The notes beneath the pieces are model-generated. The model was not told where the DNA came from. It saw nothing but the letters and a program-made list of their open reading frames with translations, and did no database searches. The position numbers and the translations under genes were made by a program. A DNA stretch of 45,528 nt from DASZGL01 sp035938875. Lineage in GTDB: Bacteria > Chloroflexota > Dormibacteria > Aeolococcales > Aeolococcaceae. Position 1 is the first letter of the stretch. The number at the start of each line of letters is the position of its first letter. The stretch spans positions 1-45,528 of the forward strand of contig DASZGL010000021.1 of NCBI GenBank assembly GCA_035938875.1. Reading direction: 5' to 3'. Of this stretch, positions 1 to 9,057 are shown piece by piece.

Positions 1-870
1 GCCACCGGCGGATCGACCAACGCGGTGCTCCATCTCATGGCCCTGGCCCACGAGGTCGGCATCCCCCTGGAATTGGACGATTTCGACCAGATCAGCCGGC
101 GTACGCCGATCATCGCCGACCTCAAGCCCGGTGGTCGATTCGCCGCTATCGACCTGGGCAACGCCGGCGGCGTGCAACTGGTGGCGCAGCGTCTGATTGC
201 CGCGGGTCTGCTCGACGGAACGCAGCTCTCGGTGTCGGGGCGCACTCTGGCAGACGAATGCGCTGGCGCCGTGGAGACATCGGGCCAGGAGGTGGTGGTG
301 ACCGTCGACAAGCCGCTCAAGACCACCGGTGGCCTGGTGATCTTGCGCGGCAACCTGGCTCCCGACGGCTGCGTGGTCAAGGTCGCCGGCCATGAACGCA
401 CCAGCCATCGCGGTCCCGCGCGCGTCTTCGACTCCGAGGAAGAGGCGATGGCCGCGGTGAAATCGCGACGAATCGTTGCGGGCGACGTCGTCGTCATCCG
501 CTACGAGGGGCCACGCGGCGGACCTGGGATGCGCGAGATGCTCGGCGTCACCGCCGCGGTCGTCGGCCAGGGACTCGGCGAGAGTGTTGCGCTGCTCACC
601 GACGGCCGGTTCAGCGGCGCAACCCGCGGGCTGATGGCCGGGCATGTCGCTCCGGAGGCCGCTGTCGGCGGTCCCATCGCCGCGCTTCGCGACGGTGACA
701 CGATCAGCTTCGACATCGATGGCCGCACTCTGGACGTGCAACTGCCCGAGGACGAGCTGCGCGAGCGCCTGTCGTCGTGGACGCCGCCTCAACCGCGATA
801 CACGCGCGGTGTCTTCGCCAAGTACGCTGCGACGGTGGGCTCGGCCTCCCTGGGAGCCATCACGCAGTAG
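1..870 (+). CDS. ilvD: Dihydroxy-acid dehydratase, 3' part (5' end outside window)
   Basis: Dehydrates 2,3-dihydroxy-isovalerate and 2,3-dihydroxy-3-methylvalerate to the 2-oxoacids of the valine and isoleucine pathways in the cytoplasm. The window opens inside the gene, so only the last 289 codons are seen. The first residues read ATGGSTNAVLHL, a hallmark of the IlvD/Edd family, and YEGPRGGPGMREM and LLTDGRFSGATRGL follow in the usual order. The early Fe-S cysteines lie outside the window. The C-terminus ASLGAITQ ends where the family normally ends, at a TAG codon (868-870). The same frame stays open and coding-like for about 31 more codons after that stop. The next gene, ilvB, has its own promoter and T-box, so ilvD is probably a separate transcription unit. 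Identification is secure. Confidence 0.95.
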   Translation, partial: ATGGSTNAVLHLMALAHEVGIPLELDDFDQISRRTPIIADLKPGGRFAAIDLGNAGGVQLVAQRLIAAGLLDGTQLSVSGRTLADECAGAVETSGQEVVVTVDKPLKTTGGLVILRGNLAPDGCVVKVAGHERTSHRGPARVFDSEEEAMAAVKSRRIVAGDVVVIRYEGPRGGPGMREMLGVTAAVVGQGLGESVALLTDGRFSGATRGLMAGHVAPEAAVGGPIAALRDGDTISFDIDGRTLDVQLPEDELRERLSSWTPPQPRYTRGVFAKYAATVGSASLGAITQ

Positions 871-966
871 CAGCTCAGCGGCATGGACGTGGCCGAGCTG
901 ATCGGGATCGACGAGATCGTCGCACGCCTGTCGCGATCCCGACTTGCCGCAATGCGTCAGGGCTGA
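871..966 (+). other. In-frame open tail after the ilvD stop, with hairpin
   Basis: The ilvD frame continues after the TAG for 31 codons to a TGA at 964-966. It contains an ATG at 883 that would give a 27-residue, helix-prone peptide (MDVAELIGIDEIVARL, then a basic tail). CAGCTC (871-876) and GAGCTG (895-900) pair across it, so a hairpin sits directly after the stop. It could be a weak terminator, a stop-readthrough element, a relic of a longer ilvD, or chance. No T-run follows and no clear ribosome binding site precedes the ATG. Confidence 0.25.
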
Positions 967-972
967 TAGAGT
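944..972 (+). promoter_or_regulatory. Probable sigma-70-type promoter of the ilvB T-box transcript
   Basis: TTGCCG (944-949) and TAGAGT (967-972) are 17 nt apart. Transcription would begin near 979, just before the first recognisable T-box stem I bases. The position relative to the riboswitch is the main support. Confidence 0.5.
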
Positions 973-984
973 TCGCAATTCACA

Positions 985-1340
985 ACTGAATACGGCTATG
1001 ACGGGGAGCAGTAGGGACGTCCGACGGGCGTTCAGCGAGCCGGGCCTGGTGAGAGCCGGCCGTCCGCACGATCCCGAACTCGCCCCTGAGCTGTCCGACC
1101 TTCGCCGTGACCCGGTGAAGGGAGCGTCGAACCCCGCGCGTGACCCACCGTCACGTGGGGCAGTAGACCGGGCCGGAGTGGCGTCCGATATCAGCGCCGA
1201 CGAGTGGGTCGCTCGTACAAGGTCATCGCACCCGTGACACCGGTCACGGAACGGCGAGGCGGCGGCGGGCCGATCAAGCCGGGTGGTACCGCGGGGGAAG
1301 TCCCTCGTCCCAGCAGGAGCTGTGGACGCAGGGATTTTTT
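985..1340 (+). promoter_or_regulatory. T-box riboswitch, leucine specifier (CUC), upstream of ilvB
   Basis: Binds uncharged tRNA and lets transcription continue into ilvB. Stem I is readable: GGGG (1003-1006) pairs with CCCC (1083-1086), the loop side AGCAGTA (1007-1013) holds the usual AGTA motif, and GGGA (1014-1017) pairs with TCCC (1072-1075). The opposite side, GAACTCG, presents CTC (1079-1081) as the specifier codon, followed by a purine, which means leucine. The distal GAGCCGGG and GGTGAGAGCCGG elements lie at 1037-1059. The T-box proper, GGGTGGTACCGCGG, is at 1281-1294. Its TGGT would pair with an ACCA tRNA end, which fits the A73 discriminator of tRNA-Leu. The B. subtilis ilv-leu leader uses the same codon. 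The terminator follows immediately. Confidence 0.92.
1301..1340 (+). terminator. T-box intrinsic terminator
   Basis: TCCCTCGTCC (1301-1310) pairs with GGACG (1324-1328) and AGGGA (1330-1334), with one bulged C at 1329. An inner CAGC/GCTG pair sits in the loop, and TTTTTT follows at 1335-1340. The 5' arm overlaps the region that forms the antiterminator with the T-box, as expected for tRNA-controlled attenuation. Confidence 0.9.
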
Positions 1341-1358
1341 GTTGCGGAGGACCAGGCC

Positions 1359-3131
1359 ATGACCGTCACCACCCCGCCGGACACGGGGAAGACCGCACCG
1401 CCGGCGGACATCCCCGTGGTGATCAACGAGGGCGACATCGTGACTGGCGCCGAGGCGCTGCTCGAGTCCCTGCGGCGTGAGGGCGTCGACACCATCTTCG
1501 GCTATCCCGGTGGCGCCAATCTCTGGCTGTACCGCCACCTGCCCAAGTTCTCCGACATCCATCACGTCCTCGTTCGCCACGAGCAGGGTGCCACCCACAT
1601 GGCCGACGGTTACGCTCGCGCTCGCCGCGGCAAGGCGGGTGTGGTCTTCGCCACCAGCGGCCCCGGCGCGCTCAACTGCGTCACCGGCATCGCCACCGCG
1701 CAGTACGACTCGGTTCCCCTGGTGGTCGTCACCGGCCAGGTGGCCACCGTCGCCGTGGGCACCGACGCCTTCCAGGAGTCCGATGTCATCGGCGTGACCA
1801 TGCCGATCGTCAAGCACTCATACCTGATCCAGGACATCGAGAGCGTGCCCCGCATCGTGCGCGAGGCATTTCACATCGCCACCACAGGGCGTCCCGGCGT
1901 GGTGCTCATCGACATGCCCAAGGACATCCAGAACCAGAAGGCCGCGTTCGCCTGGCCGCCTGATCCCATTCGCTTGCGCTCCTACAACCCCACCATCCGC
2001 GGCAATCCCCTGCAGATCCGCAAGGCAGCACAGCTCATCGACGAGGCCAAGCGTCCCTGCATGCTCGCCGGCCGCGGTGTGCTGATCAGCCAGGGCGAGG
2101 ACGAGCTCCTCGAGCTCTCGCGCCGTGCGTCGATCCCCGTCGGCTGGACGCTACTGGGTACCGGCACCTACCCGGTGGGCGACGAGCTCAGCCTGCACAT
2201 GGTCGGGTTCATGGGCGCGGGCTACACCAACAAGGCAGTGCTCGGCTGCGACCTGCTGATCATGGTGGGCATGCGCGCCGACGACCGGGTCACCACCCGC
2301 ATCGACAGCTTTGCGCCGCAGGTCGAGAACATCATCCACATCGACATCGATCCTGCCGAGATCGGCAAGAACGTACGGCCCACCCTGCCCATCGTCGGCG
2401 ATGCCAAGCAGGTGCTCGGCGAGATCGCCAAGCTGGTGCAACCCAAGCGACTGGACAGCTGGATCACCCAGATCGAGCGCTGGAAGGAGGAGCACCCCAT
2501 TCGCTTCCGCCGCAACACCGGTGTGCTGCAACCCCAGGACGTGCTCCTGGAGATGTACAGGCTCTGCGAGAGTGACGCGATCGTCGTCGCCGACGTCGGC
2601 CAGAACCAGATCTGGGGCGCCCTCTGGTGGGACTTCAAGGGCAGCGGTCTCTACCTCAACAGCGGGGGCGCCGGGACCATGGGCTTTGCCTTCCCGGCGT
2701 CCCTGGGTGCGCGCCTCGGCCGTCCCGACAAGACGGTGTGGTGCATCGCCGGTGAAGGCGGTTTCGTGATGACCATGCAGGAGCTGGCGACGGCGGTGCA
2801 GGAGAACATCGACGTCAAGATCGTCATCCTCAACAATCACTGCCTGGGCATGGTGCGCCAGTTCCAGGACGACTACTACGAAGGTGTGCGCAGCGCCGTC
2901 GACCTGACCGTTGGACCTGACTTCGTCAAGCTGGCCGACGCCTTCGGCATGCCCGGGTGGCGCACCGACAGCATCGACGAGGTGCCCGCAATCCTGGCTC
3001 GGATGGCGGCCCATCCGGGCCCGTGCATCGGCGAGTTCACCATTGATCCCGAGGCCAATGTGCGGCCGATCATCCCGCTCGGCGCTGGGCTCCCCGACTT
3101 CGTCGAGGAAGCTGTCGAGGAGGGCTTCTGA
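1359..3131 (+). CDS. ilvB: Acetolactate synthase, large (catalytic) subunit
   Basis: Condenses two pyruvates, or pyruvate with 2-oxobutyrate, to acetolactate or acetohydroxybutyrate, using thiamine diphosphate, Mg and FAD. It has 590 aa, normal for the family. The ThDP-activating glutamate is in RHEQGATHMADGYARA (E75), and SGPGALNCVTGIATA and GRPGVVLIDMPKDIQ follow. The C-terminal ThDP/Mg motif reads GEG (residues 465-467) with the NN pair at 492-493; most homologues have GDG, so the metal-binding Asp is replaced by Glu. The ATG is supported by GGAGG at 1346-1350, 8 nt upstream, just beyond the T-box terminator. The stop overlaps the ilvN start (TGATG). Expression should rise when uncharged tRNA-Leu accumulates. 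Confidence 0.96.
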   Translation: MTVTTPPDTGKTAPPADIPVVINEGDIVTGAEALLESLRREGVDTIFGYPGGANLWLYRHLPKFSDIHHVLVRHEQGATHMADGYARARRGKAGVVFATSGPGALNCVTGIATAQYDSVPLVVVTGQVATVAVGTDAFQESDVIGVTMPIVKHSYLIQDIESVPRIVREAFHIATTGRPGVVLIDMPKDIQNQKAAFAWPPDPIRLRSYNPTIRGNPLQIRKAAQLIDEAKRPCMLAGRGVLISQGEDELLELSRRASIPVGWTLLGTGTYPVGDELSLHMVGFMGAGYTNKAVLGCDLLIMVGMRADDRVTTRIDSFAPQVENIIHIDIDPAEIGKNVRPTLPIVGDAKQVLGEIAKLVQPKRLDSWITQIERWKEEHPIRFRRNTGVLQPQDVLLEMYRLCESDAIVVADVGQNQIWGALWWDFKGSGLYLNSGGAGTMGFAFPASLGARLGRPDKTVWCIAGEGGFVMTMQELATAVQENIDVKIVILNNHCLGMVRQFQDDYYEGVRSAVDLTVGPDFVKLADAFGMPGWRTDSIDEVPAILARMAAHPGPCIGEFTIDPEANVRPIIPLGAGLPDFVEEAVEEGF

Positions 3132-3724
3132 TGTCGACGCGTCATCGCCTTCTCAGTCTCCTCGTCGAGAACCACCCGGGTGTGCTCAACAAGGTGTCGA
3201 GCATGATCCGCAGGCGGGGAATGAACATCACCTCGCTGACCGTCGGCGAAACCGATGACGAGACGGTGTCGCGCATGACCATCGCCGTCGACGTGGGCCG
3301 GGCACAGGCCGACCAGGCGGTGAAGCAGCTGTACAAGCTGATCGAGGTCATCAAGATCAGCGACATCACCGAGGACCCGATCGTCGACCGCGAGATGGTG
3401 CTCGCCAAGGTGACCGCGACGCGCGGTGATCGCAGTGAATTGCTGCAGATCGTCGATATCTTCAAGGCCAAGATCGCCGATGTCGGCACCGATTCGATGA
3501 TCCTGGAGATGAGCGGGCCCGAGGACCAGGTGGACACGTTCCTCGAGCTGGTCCGGCCCTTCGGCATCAAGGAGGTGGCGCGCAGCGGGACCGTCGCCAT
3601 GGCAAAGGGACGCGAGGGATTGCGGCTCAGCGCCAAGCATCAGCAGCGACCGGTCTCGGTGCAACCCGACCTCGATGCAGCCGAACGCAAGCGCCGTTCT
3701 GCCGGCGTGCTCGTAGGAGATTGA
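3131..3724 (+). CDS. ilvN: Acetolactate synthase, small (regulatory) subunit
   Basis: Regulatory partner of IlvB that stimulates the catalytic subunit and normally confers feedback inhibition by valine or other branched-chain amino acids. The N-terminal ACT domain reads HRLLSLLVENHPGVLNKV, then RRGMNITSLTVGET, the usual ligand-binding strand-helix region. A second ACT-like half begins around residue 85 (MVLAKVTATRGDRSELLQIV). Its 197 residues make it longer than the common 160-175 aa, because of a basic Gln/Arg-rich tail after about residue 160. The start ATG overlaps the ilvB stop by one base, so the two subunits are probably translationally coupled. Confidence 0.95.
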   Translation: MSTRHRLLSLLVENHPGVLNKVSSMIRRRGMNITSLTVGETDDETVSRMTIAVDVGRAQADQAVKQLYKLIEVIKISDITEDPIVDREMVLAKVTATRGDRSELLQIVDIFKAKIADVGTDSMILEMSGPEDQVDTFLELVRPFGIKEVARSGTVAMAKGREGLRLSAKHQQRPVSVQPDLDAAERKRRSAGVLVGD

Positions 3725-3726
3725 CC

Positions 3727-3933
3727 ATGACACACCGTTACCGGCCGCGATTCGACGTGGGCGTGGCGGGGCGACGCGCCTCGTCACCGCGCAACGCCGG
3801 TGAGCGCACCGTGAAGGACCCGCGACGAGCCGCGGAGACGAACAACACCGCCGCGTCGCCGCGTGATCCTCGCTGGGACACCCGACCGCTGCTCGATGCG
3901 CTGGTCGAGCTGCATGATCCGGCGCGTCGGTAG
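3727..3933 (+). CDS. Small unknown basic protein between ilvN and leuA
   Basis: A 68-codon frame starting at ATG 3727, six bases after AGGAGA (3715-3720), a good ribosome binding site. The product is Arg- and Asp-rich and looks disordered until the last 20 residues, where WDTRPLLDALVELHD could form a helix. I do not recognise a family. In many bacteria ilvC (ketol-acid reductoisomerase) lies at this position, but nothing of IlvC is present. It ends 13 bases before the leuA ATG, inside the operon. The good RBS and tight packing favour a real gene. Low complexity and high GC mean it could also be spurious. Confidence 0.45.
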   Translation: MTHRYRPRFDVGVAGRRASSPRNAGERTVKDPRRAAETNNTAASPRDPRWDTRPLLDALVELHDPARR

Positions 3934-3946
3934 CCAGGAGGAGACC

Positions 3947-5500
<1,554 letters not shown>

Positions 5501-5507
5501 GACTGCC

Positions 5508-6635
5508 ATGGACCAGCGGCAGCACCGGCTCGCCACCCTGGCCGGCGACGGCGTCGGTCCCGAGGTCCTCGCCGCTGCGCTCGACGTCCTCGACGAGGCC
5601 GGCGCGCGGTACGGATTCAAGGTCGAGGCGAGCGAGCACCTCATCGGTGGCGCGGCCATCGACGCCACCGGCTCAGCCCTGCCCGACGGTGTGCTCGACG
5701 CCTGCCGCAGCGCCGACGCGGTGCTGCTCGGCGCCGTGGGCGGACCGAAATGGGACAACCCGCGCGCCGCGGTGCGACCCGAGCAGGGCCTGCTCGCTCT
5801 GCGCAAGGGTCTGAACCTCTACGCGAACCTGCGCCCGGTCCGTGTGCACGACGCCCTCGCGCAGTTCTCCACCATGCGCGAGGAGGTCATCCTCGGCACC
5901 GATTTCGTCACCGTGCGCGAGCTGACCGGTGGTCTGTACTTCGGCGAGCCCCAGGGACGCAGCGGTGAGCCTCCGCAGCGGCGGGCCGTCGACACCTGCG
6001 TGTACACCGAGGCCGAGGTGGAGCGCATCGCCCGCGTCGCATTCGAACTCGCCCGCCAACGCCGGCGCCGGGTATGCAGCATCGACAAGCAGAATGTCCT
6101 CGCCACCAGCCGGCTCTGGCGGGAGGTGGTCACCGAGGTGGGTCGTGACTACCCCGAGGTCACCCTGACCCATCAGCTCGTCGACAGCGCGGCGATGCAG
6201 ATGGTCCGCGATCCGCGTCAGTTCGACGTCCTGCTCACCGAGAACCTCTTCGGCGACATCCTCAGCGACGAGGCGGCGATGATCGCCGGATCGATGGGCA
6301 TGCTGCCCAGCGCGTCGCTCGGCGATCCCGGTCCCGATCCCCAGCGCCGCCCGGGACTCTTCGAACCGGTGCACGGCAGCGCTCCCGACATCGCCGGACG
6401 CGGGGTTGCCAACCCCGTCGGCGCCATCCTCAGCGCGGCGCTCTGCCTGCGCATCTCGCTGGCCGAGCACGAGGCGGCGCAGGCCATCGAGGAGGCGGTG
6501 GAGGAGGCGATCAACCTGGGGGCGCGGACCCGCGATCTCGGCGCTGACGACGATCGCGCCCTGAGCACCGGCGCCATGACCGAGAAGATCATCGCGTTGC
6601 TGCCACTGCGGGCCGCAACCGGACGGTCACGATGA
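5508..6635 (+). CDS. leuB: 3-isopropylmalate dehydrogenase
   Basis: NAD-dependent oxidative decarboxylase of 3-isopropylmalate. In organisms with citramalate synthase the same enzyme normally also oxidises 3-methylmalate in the isoleucine route. It has 375 aa, slightly longer than the usual 350-365. The substrate loop LRKGLNLYANLRPV, the metal-binding SDEAAMIAGSMGMLPSASLG and the cofactor region LFEPVHGSAPDIAGRGVANP are all typical. The start at ATG 5508 gives the expected N-terminus (LATLAGDGVGPEVLAAAL). Its stop overlaps the cimA start (ATGA). leuC and leuD, which encode the isomerase needed between LeuA and LeuB, are not in the window. Confidence 0.95.
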   Translation: MDQRQHRLATLAGDGVGPEVLAAALDVLDEAGARYGFKVEASEHLIGGAAIDATGSALPDGVLDACRSADAVLLGAVGGPKWDNPRAAVRPEQGLLALRKGLNLYANLRPVRVHDALAQFSTMREEVILGTDFVTVRELTGGLYFGEPQGRSGEPPQRRAVDTCVYTEAEVERIARVAFELARQRRRRVCSIDKQNVLATSRLWREVVTEVGRDYPEVTLTHQLVDSAAMQMVRDPRQFDVLLTENLFGDILSDEAAMIAGSMGMLPSASLGDPGPDPQRRPGLFEPVHGSAPDIAGRGVANPVGAILSAALCLRISLAEHEAAQAIEEAVEEAINLGARTRDLGADDDRALSTGAMTEKIIALLPLRAATGRSR

Positions 6636-8257
6636 GCCGGCGGCTGAGGCGGCGCGTCGTCGTCTACGACACCACGCTGCGCGACGGCGCCCAGGGACCC
6701 GGGGTCTCGTTCACCGCCAGCGACAAGCTGAAGATCGCCCGTCGCCTCGACGCCCTGCAGGTGGAGTACGTCGAGGCGGGATGGCCGGGCAGCAACCCGA
6801 AGGACACCGAGGTGTTCGAGGCGCTCGACCAGGATCCGCTGAGCAGCTCGCGGCTGGCCGCCTTCGGGGCGACGAGGCGGGCACACATCGCTGCCGCCGA
6901 GGACGAGAACCTCGCCGCGCTGCTGGCCAGCGGCGCCCGCGTCTGCACCCTGGTGGGCAAGGCCAGCGCCTGGCAGGTCAAGGAGGTGCTTCGGGTCAGT
7001 CGTGACGAAAACCTGGCGATGATCACAGACTCGGTCACCCATCTCCGCGAGCAGGGACGTGAGGTCATCTTCGACGCCGAGCACTACTTCGACGGCTTCG
7101 CTGCAGACGAGGGCTACACCCTGGCGACGTGCCTGGCCGCGGCTCGCGCGGGAGCGTCATGGATTGTCTGCTGCGACACCAACGGCGGCCGAATGCCACA
7201 CGAGGTGGCACGAGGCGTCGAGGCGCTGCGCGAGGCCCTGAGCACCATCGACGACAGCCCCGCGGGAAGGCGCCCCCGAATCGGCATCCACTGCCACAAC
7301 GACTGCGACCTGGCGGTGGCCAACAGCCTCGCCGCCGTCGAGGCCGGCGCCGACATGGTGCAGGGCACGATCAACGGCCTTGGCGAGCGCTGCGGCAACG
7401 CCAACCTCTGCAGCGTCGTCCCCAACCTGCGCATCAAGCTGGGCATCGAAGCGCTCAGTGAGGCGGGTCTTCGTCATCTCACCGAGGCGTCGCAGTTCGT
7501 CTCCGAGATCGCCAACATGACCCCGTCGCCGCAGCAGCCCTTCGTCGGCGAGGGCGCCTTCGCCCACAAGGGCGGGCAGCATGTCGCCGCGGTGATGCGC
7601 CACCAGGACGCCTACCAGCACATCGACCCCGCGCTCGTCGGCAATCACTCACGCGTGCTGGTCAGCGAGCTCGGCGGCCGCGGCAACGTCCTCTACAAGG
7701 CACGCGAGTTCGGCATCGACGTCGATCGCGACGACCCGGTGACCCGGCGCCTGGTCCGGCACCTCAAGGATCTCGAGCACCGCGGTTACTCCTTCGAGGG
7801 CGCCGACGCCTCATTCGAGATGGTCATCCGGCGAATGCGTGACAACTACGAGGCGCCCTTCGTGCTCCTCGACTTCATCGCCCTGGTCGAGCGCCGCCAC
7901 GGCAACGGCGGGGTCATCAGCGAGGCCACGATCAAGGTGCGCACGGGCGAAGAGGTGCTGCACACCGCCGCCGAGGGTAATGGCCCGGTCAACGCACTCG
8001 ACCTGGCCCTGCGCAAGGCGCTGGTGCCCCGCTTTCCGCAGCTGGCCAACGTTCGTCTCCACGACTACAAGGTGCGCATCCTCGACGAGGCCGCCGGGAC
8101 GTTCGCGGTAACCCGCGTGCTCATCGAGTCGGGTGACGTCCGCGATGGGCGCCGCTGGAGCACGGTGGGATGCTCGGCGAACATCATCGAGGCGTCGTGG
8201 GCGGCGCTCGCCGACTCCATGGAGTACGCGCTGCTCAAGCTGCCCGCGGCCAAGTAG
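6632..8257 (+). CDS. cimA: (R)-citramalate synthase
   Basis: Condenses acetyl-CoA with pyruvate to citramalate, the first step of the pyruvate route to 2-oxobutyrate and isoleucine that bypasses threonine deaminase. It has 541 aa and carries YDTTLRDGAQGPGVSFTASD in place of the LeuA-type GEQ motif. HCHNDCDLAVANS holds the metal histidines, and NGLGERCGNANLCSVVPNL and GEGAFAHKGGQHVAAV are typical of the long CimA subfamily. A LeuA-type dimer domain lies at about 400-535. The start ATG overlaps the leuB stop by four bases. Homocitrate synthase is the main alternative, but pairing with leuB and the length favour CimA. Confidence 0.88.
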   Translation: MSRRLRRRVVVYDTTLRDGAQGPGVSFTASDKLKIARRLDALQVEYVEAGWPGSNPKDTEVFEALDQDPLSSSRLAAFGATRRAHIAAAEDENLAALLASGARVCTLVGKASAWQVKEVLRVSRDENLAMITDSVTHLREQGREVIFDAEHYFDGFAADEGYTLATCLAAARAGASWIVCCDTNGGRMPHEVARGVEALREALSTIDDSPAGRRPRIGIHCHNDCDLAVANSLAAVEAGADMVQGTINGLGERCGNANLCSVVPNLRIKLGIEALSEAGLRHLTEASQFVSEIANMTPSPQQPFVGEGAFAHKGGQHVAAVMRHQDAYQHIDPALVGNHSRVLVSELGGRGNVLYKAREFGIDVDRDDPVTRRLVRHLKDLEHRGYSFEGADASFEMVIRRMRDNYEAPFVLLDFIALVERRHGNGGVISEATIKVRTGEEVLHTAAEGNGPVNALDLALRKALVPRFPQLANVRLHDYKVRILDEAAGTFAVTRVLIESGDVRDGRRWSTVGCSANIIEASWAALADSMEYALLKLPAAK

Positions 8258-8272
8258 ACGACTCTCGCGGCG

Positions 8273-8287
8273 CGCCGTTGCGCGGCG
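8273..8287. terminator. Possible bidirectional hairpin between convergent genes
   Basis: CGCCG (8273-8277) and CGGCG (8283-8287) can pair around a 5-nt loop in the 32-base gap between the ends of cimA (plus) and the ABC ATPase (minus). There is no T-run on either side, so support is weak. Confidence 0.25.
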
Positions 8288-8289
8288 GA

Positions 8290-9057
8290 TCAGAGGACCT
8301 TGGAGAGGAAGCTCCGTGTCCGCTCGTGCTGCGGATTGAGCAGGACATCGCGCGGGGCGCCGACCTCGACGACGGCGCCGGCGTCCATGAAGACGACGGC
8401 GTCGGCGACCTCGCGGGCGAACCCCATCTCGTGGGTGACGACGATCATGGTCATGCCGCTCTCGGCGAGGTTGCGCATGACGTCGAGCACCTCGCCGACC
8501 AGCTCTGGGTCGAGCGCCGACGTCGGCTCGTCGAAGAGCATGAGCTTCGGTTGCATGGCCAGGGCCCGGGCGATGGCCACCCGCTGCTGCTGACCCCCGG
8601 ACAGCTGGTTGGGGTAGCAGTCGATCTTGTCGGCGAGACCGACACGATCCAGCAGTGTCCTGGCGCGCTCGAGCGCGGTGCTGCGACTCTCGCTGCGCAC
8701 CAGCAGCGGTGCCTCGATGACGTTCTCCAGGGCGGTCATGTGGGGGAAGAGGTTGAAGCGCTGAAAGACCATGCCGATCTCCGACCGTTTGCGACACACC
8801 TCGCGCTCGCGCAGCTCGTAGAGCTTGTCCCCGGACTGTCGGTAGCCGACGAGCTCACCGTCGACCCAGAGCCGCCCGCCGTCGATCTTGTCCAAATGGT
8901 TGATGCAGCGCAGAAACGTGCTCTTCCCTGAACCCGAGGGACCGATGAGGCACATCACCTCCTTGGGCGCCACCGACAGGTCGATGCCATTGAGCACGCG
9001 GAGACGGCCGAAGCTCTTGTGCACGGCTTCGGCTTGCACCATGGCGGTTACCGTCAT
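8290..9057 (-). CDS. Polar amino-acid ABC importer, ATP-binding protein
   Basis: ATPase of an importer of the GlnQ/HisP type. It has 255 aa. Walker A is GPSGSGKST, the Q-loop is MVFQRFNLFPHMT, the signature is LSGGQQQR, Walker B is LMLFDEPTSALD and the H-loop is VTHEM. The start at 9057 was chosen because its ATG overlaps the permease stop (ATGA) and gives a normal N-terminus (MTVTAMVQAEAVHKSFG). A much longer upstream extension in this frame is only a shadow of the permease gene. It is the last gene of a three-gene minus-strand operon with permease and binding protein. Confidence 0.93.
   Translation of the reverse strand: MTVTAMVQAEAVHKSFGRLRVLNGIDLSVAPKEVMCLIGPSGSGKSTFLRCINHLDKIDGGRLWVDGELVGYRQSGDKLYELREREVCRKRSEIGMVFQRFNLFPHMTALENVIEAPLLVRSESRSTALERARTLLDRVGLADKIDCYPNQLSGGQQQRVAIARALAMQPKLMLFDEPTSALDPELVGEVLDVMRNLAESGMTMIVVTHEMGFAREVADAVVFMDAGAVVEVGAPRDVLLNPQHERTRSFLSKVL

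Noticed and set aside
3725..3946. Search for ilvC between ilvN and leuA
   Set aside because: The 222-base gap is too short and shows no ketol-acid reductoisomerase motif.
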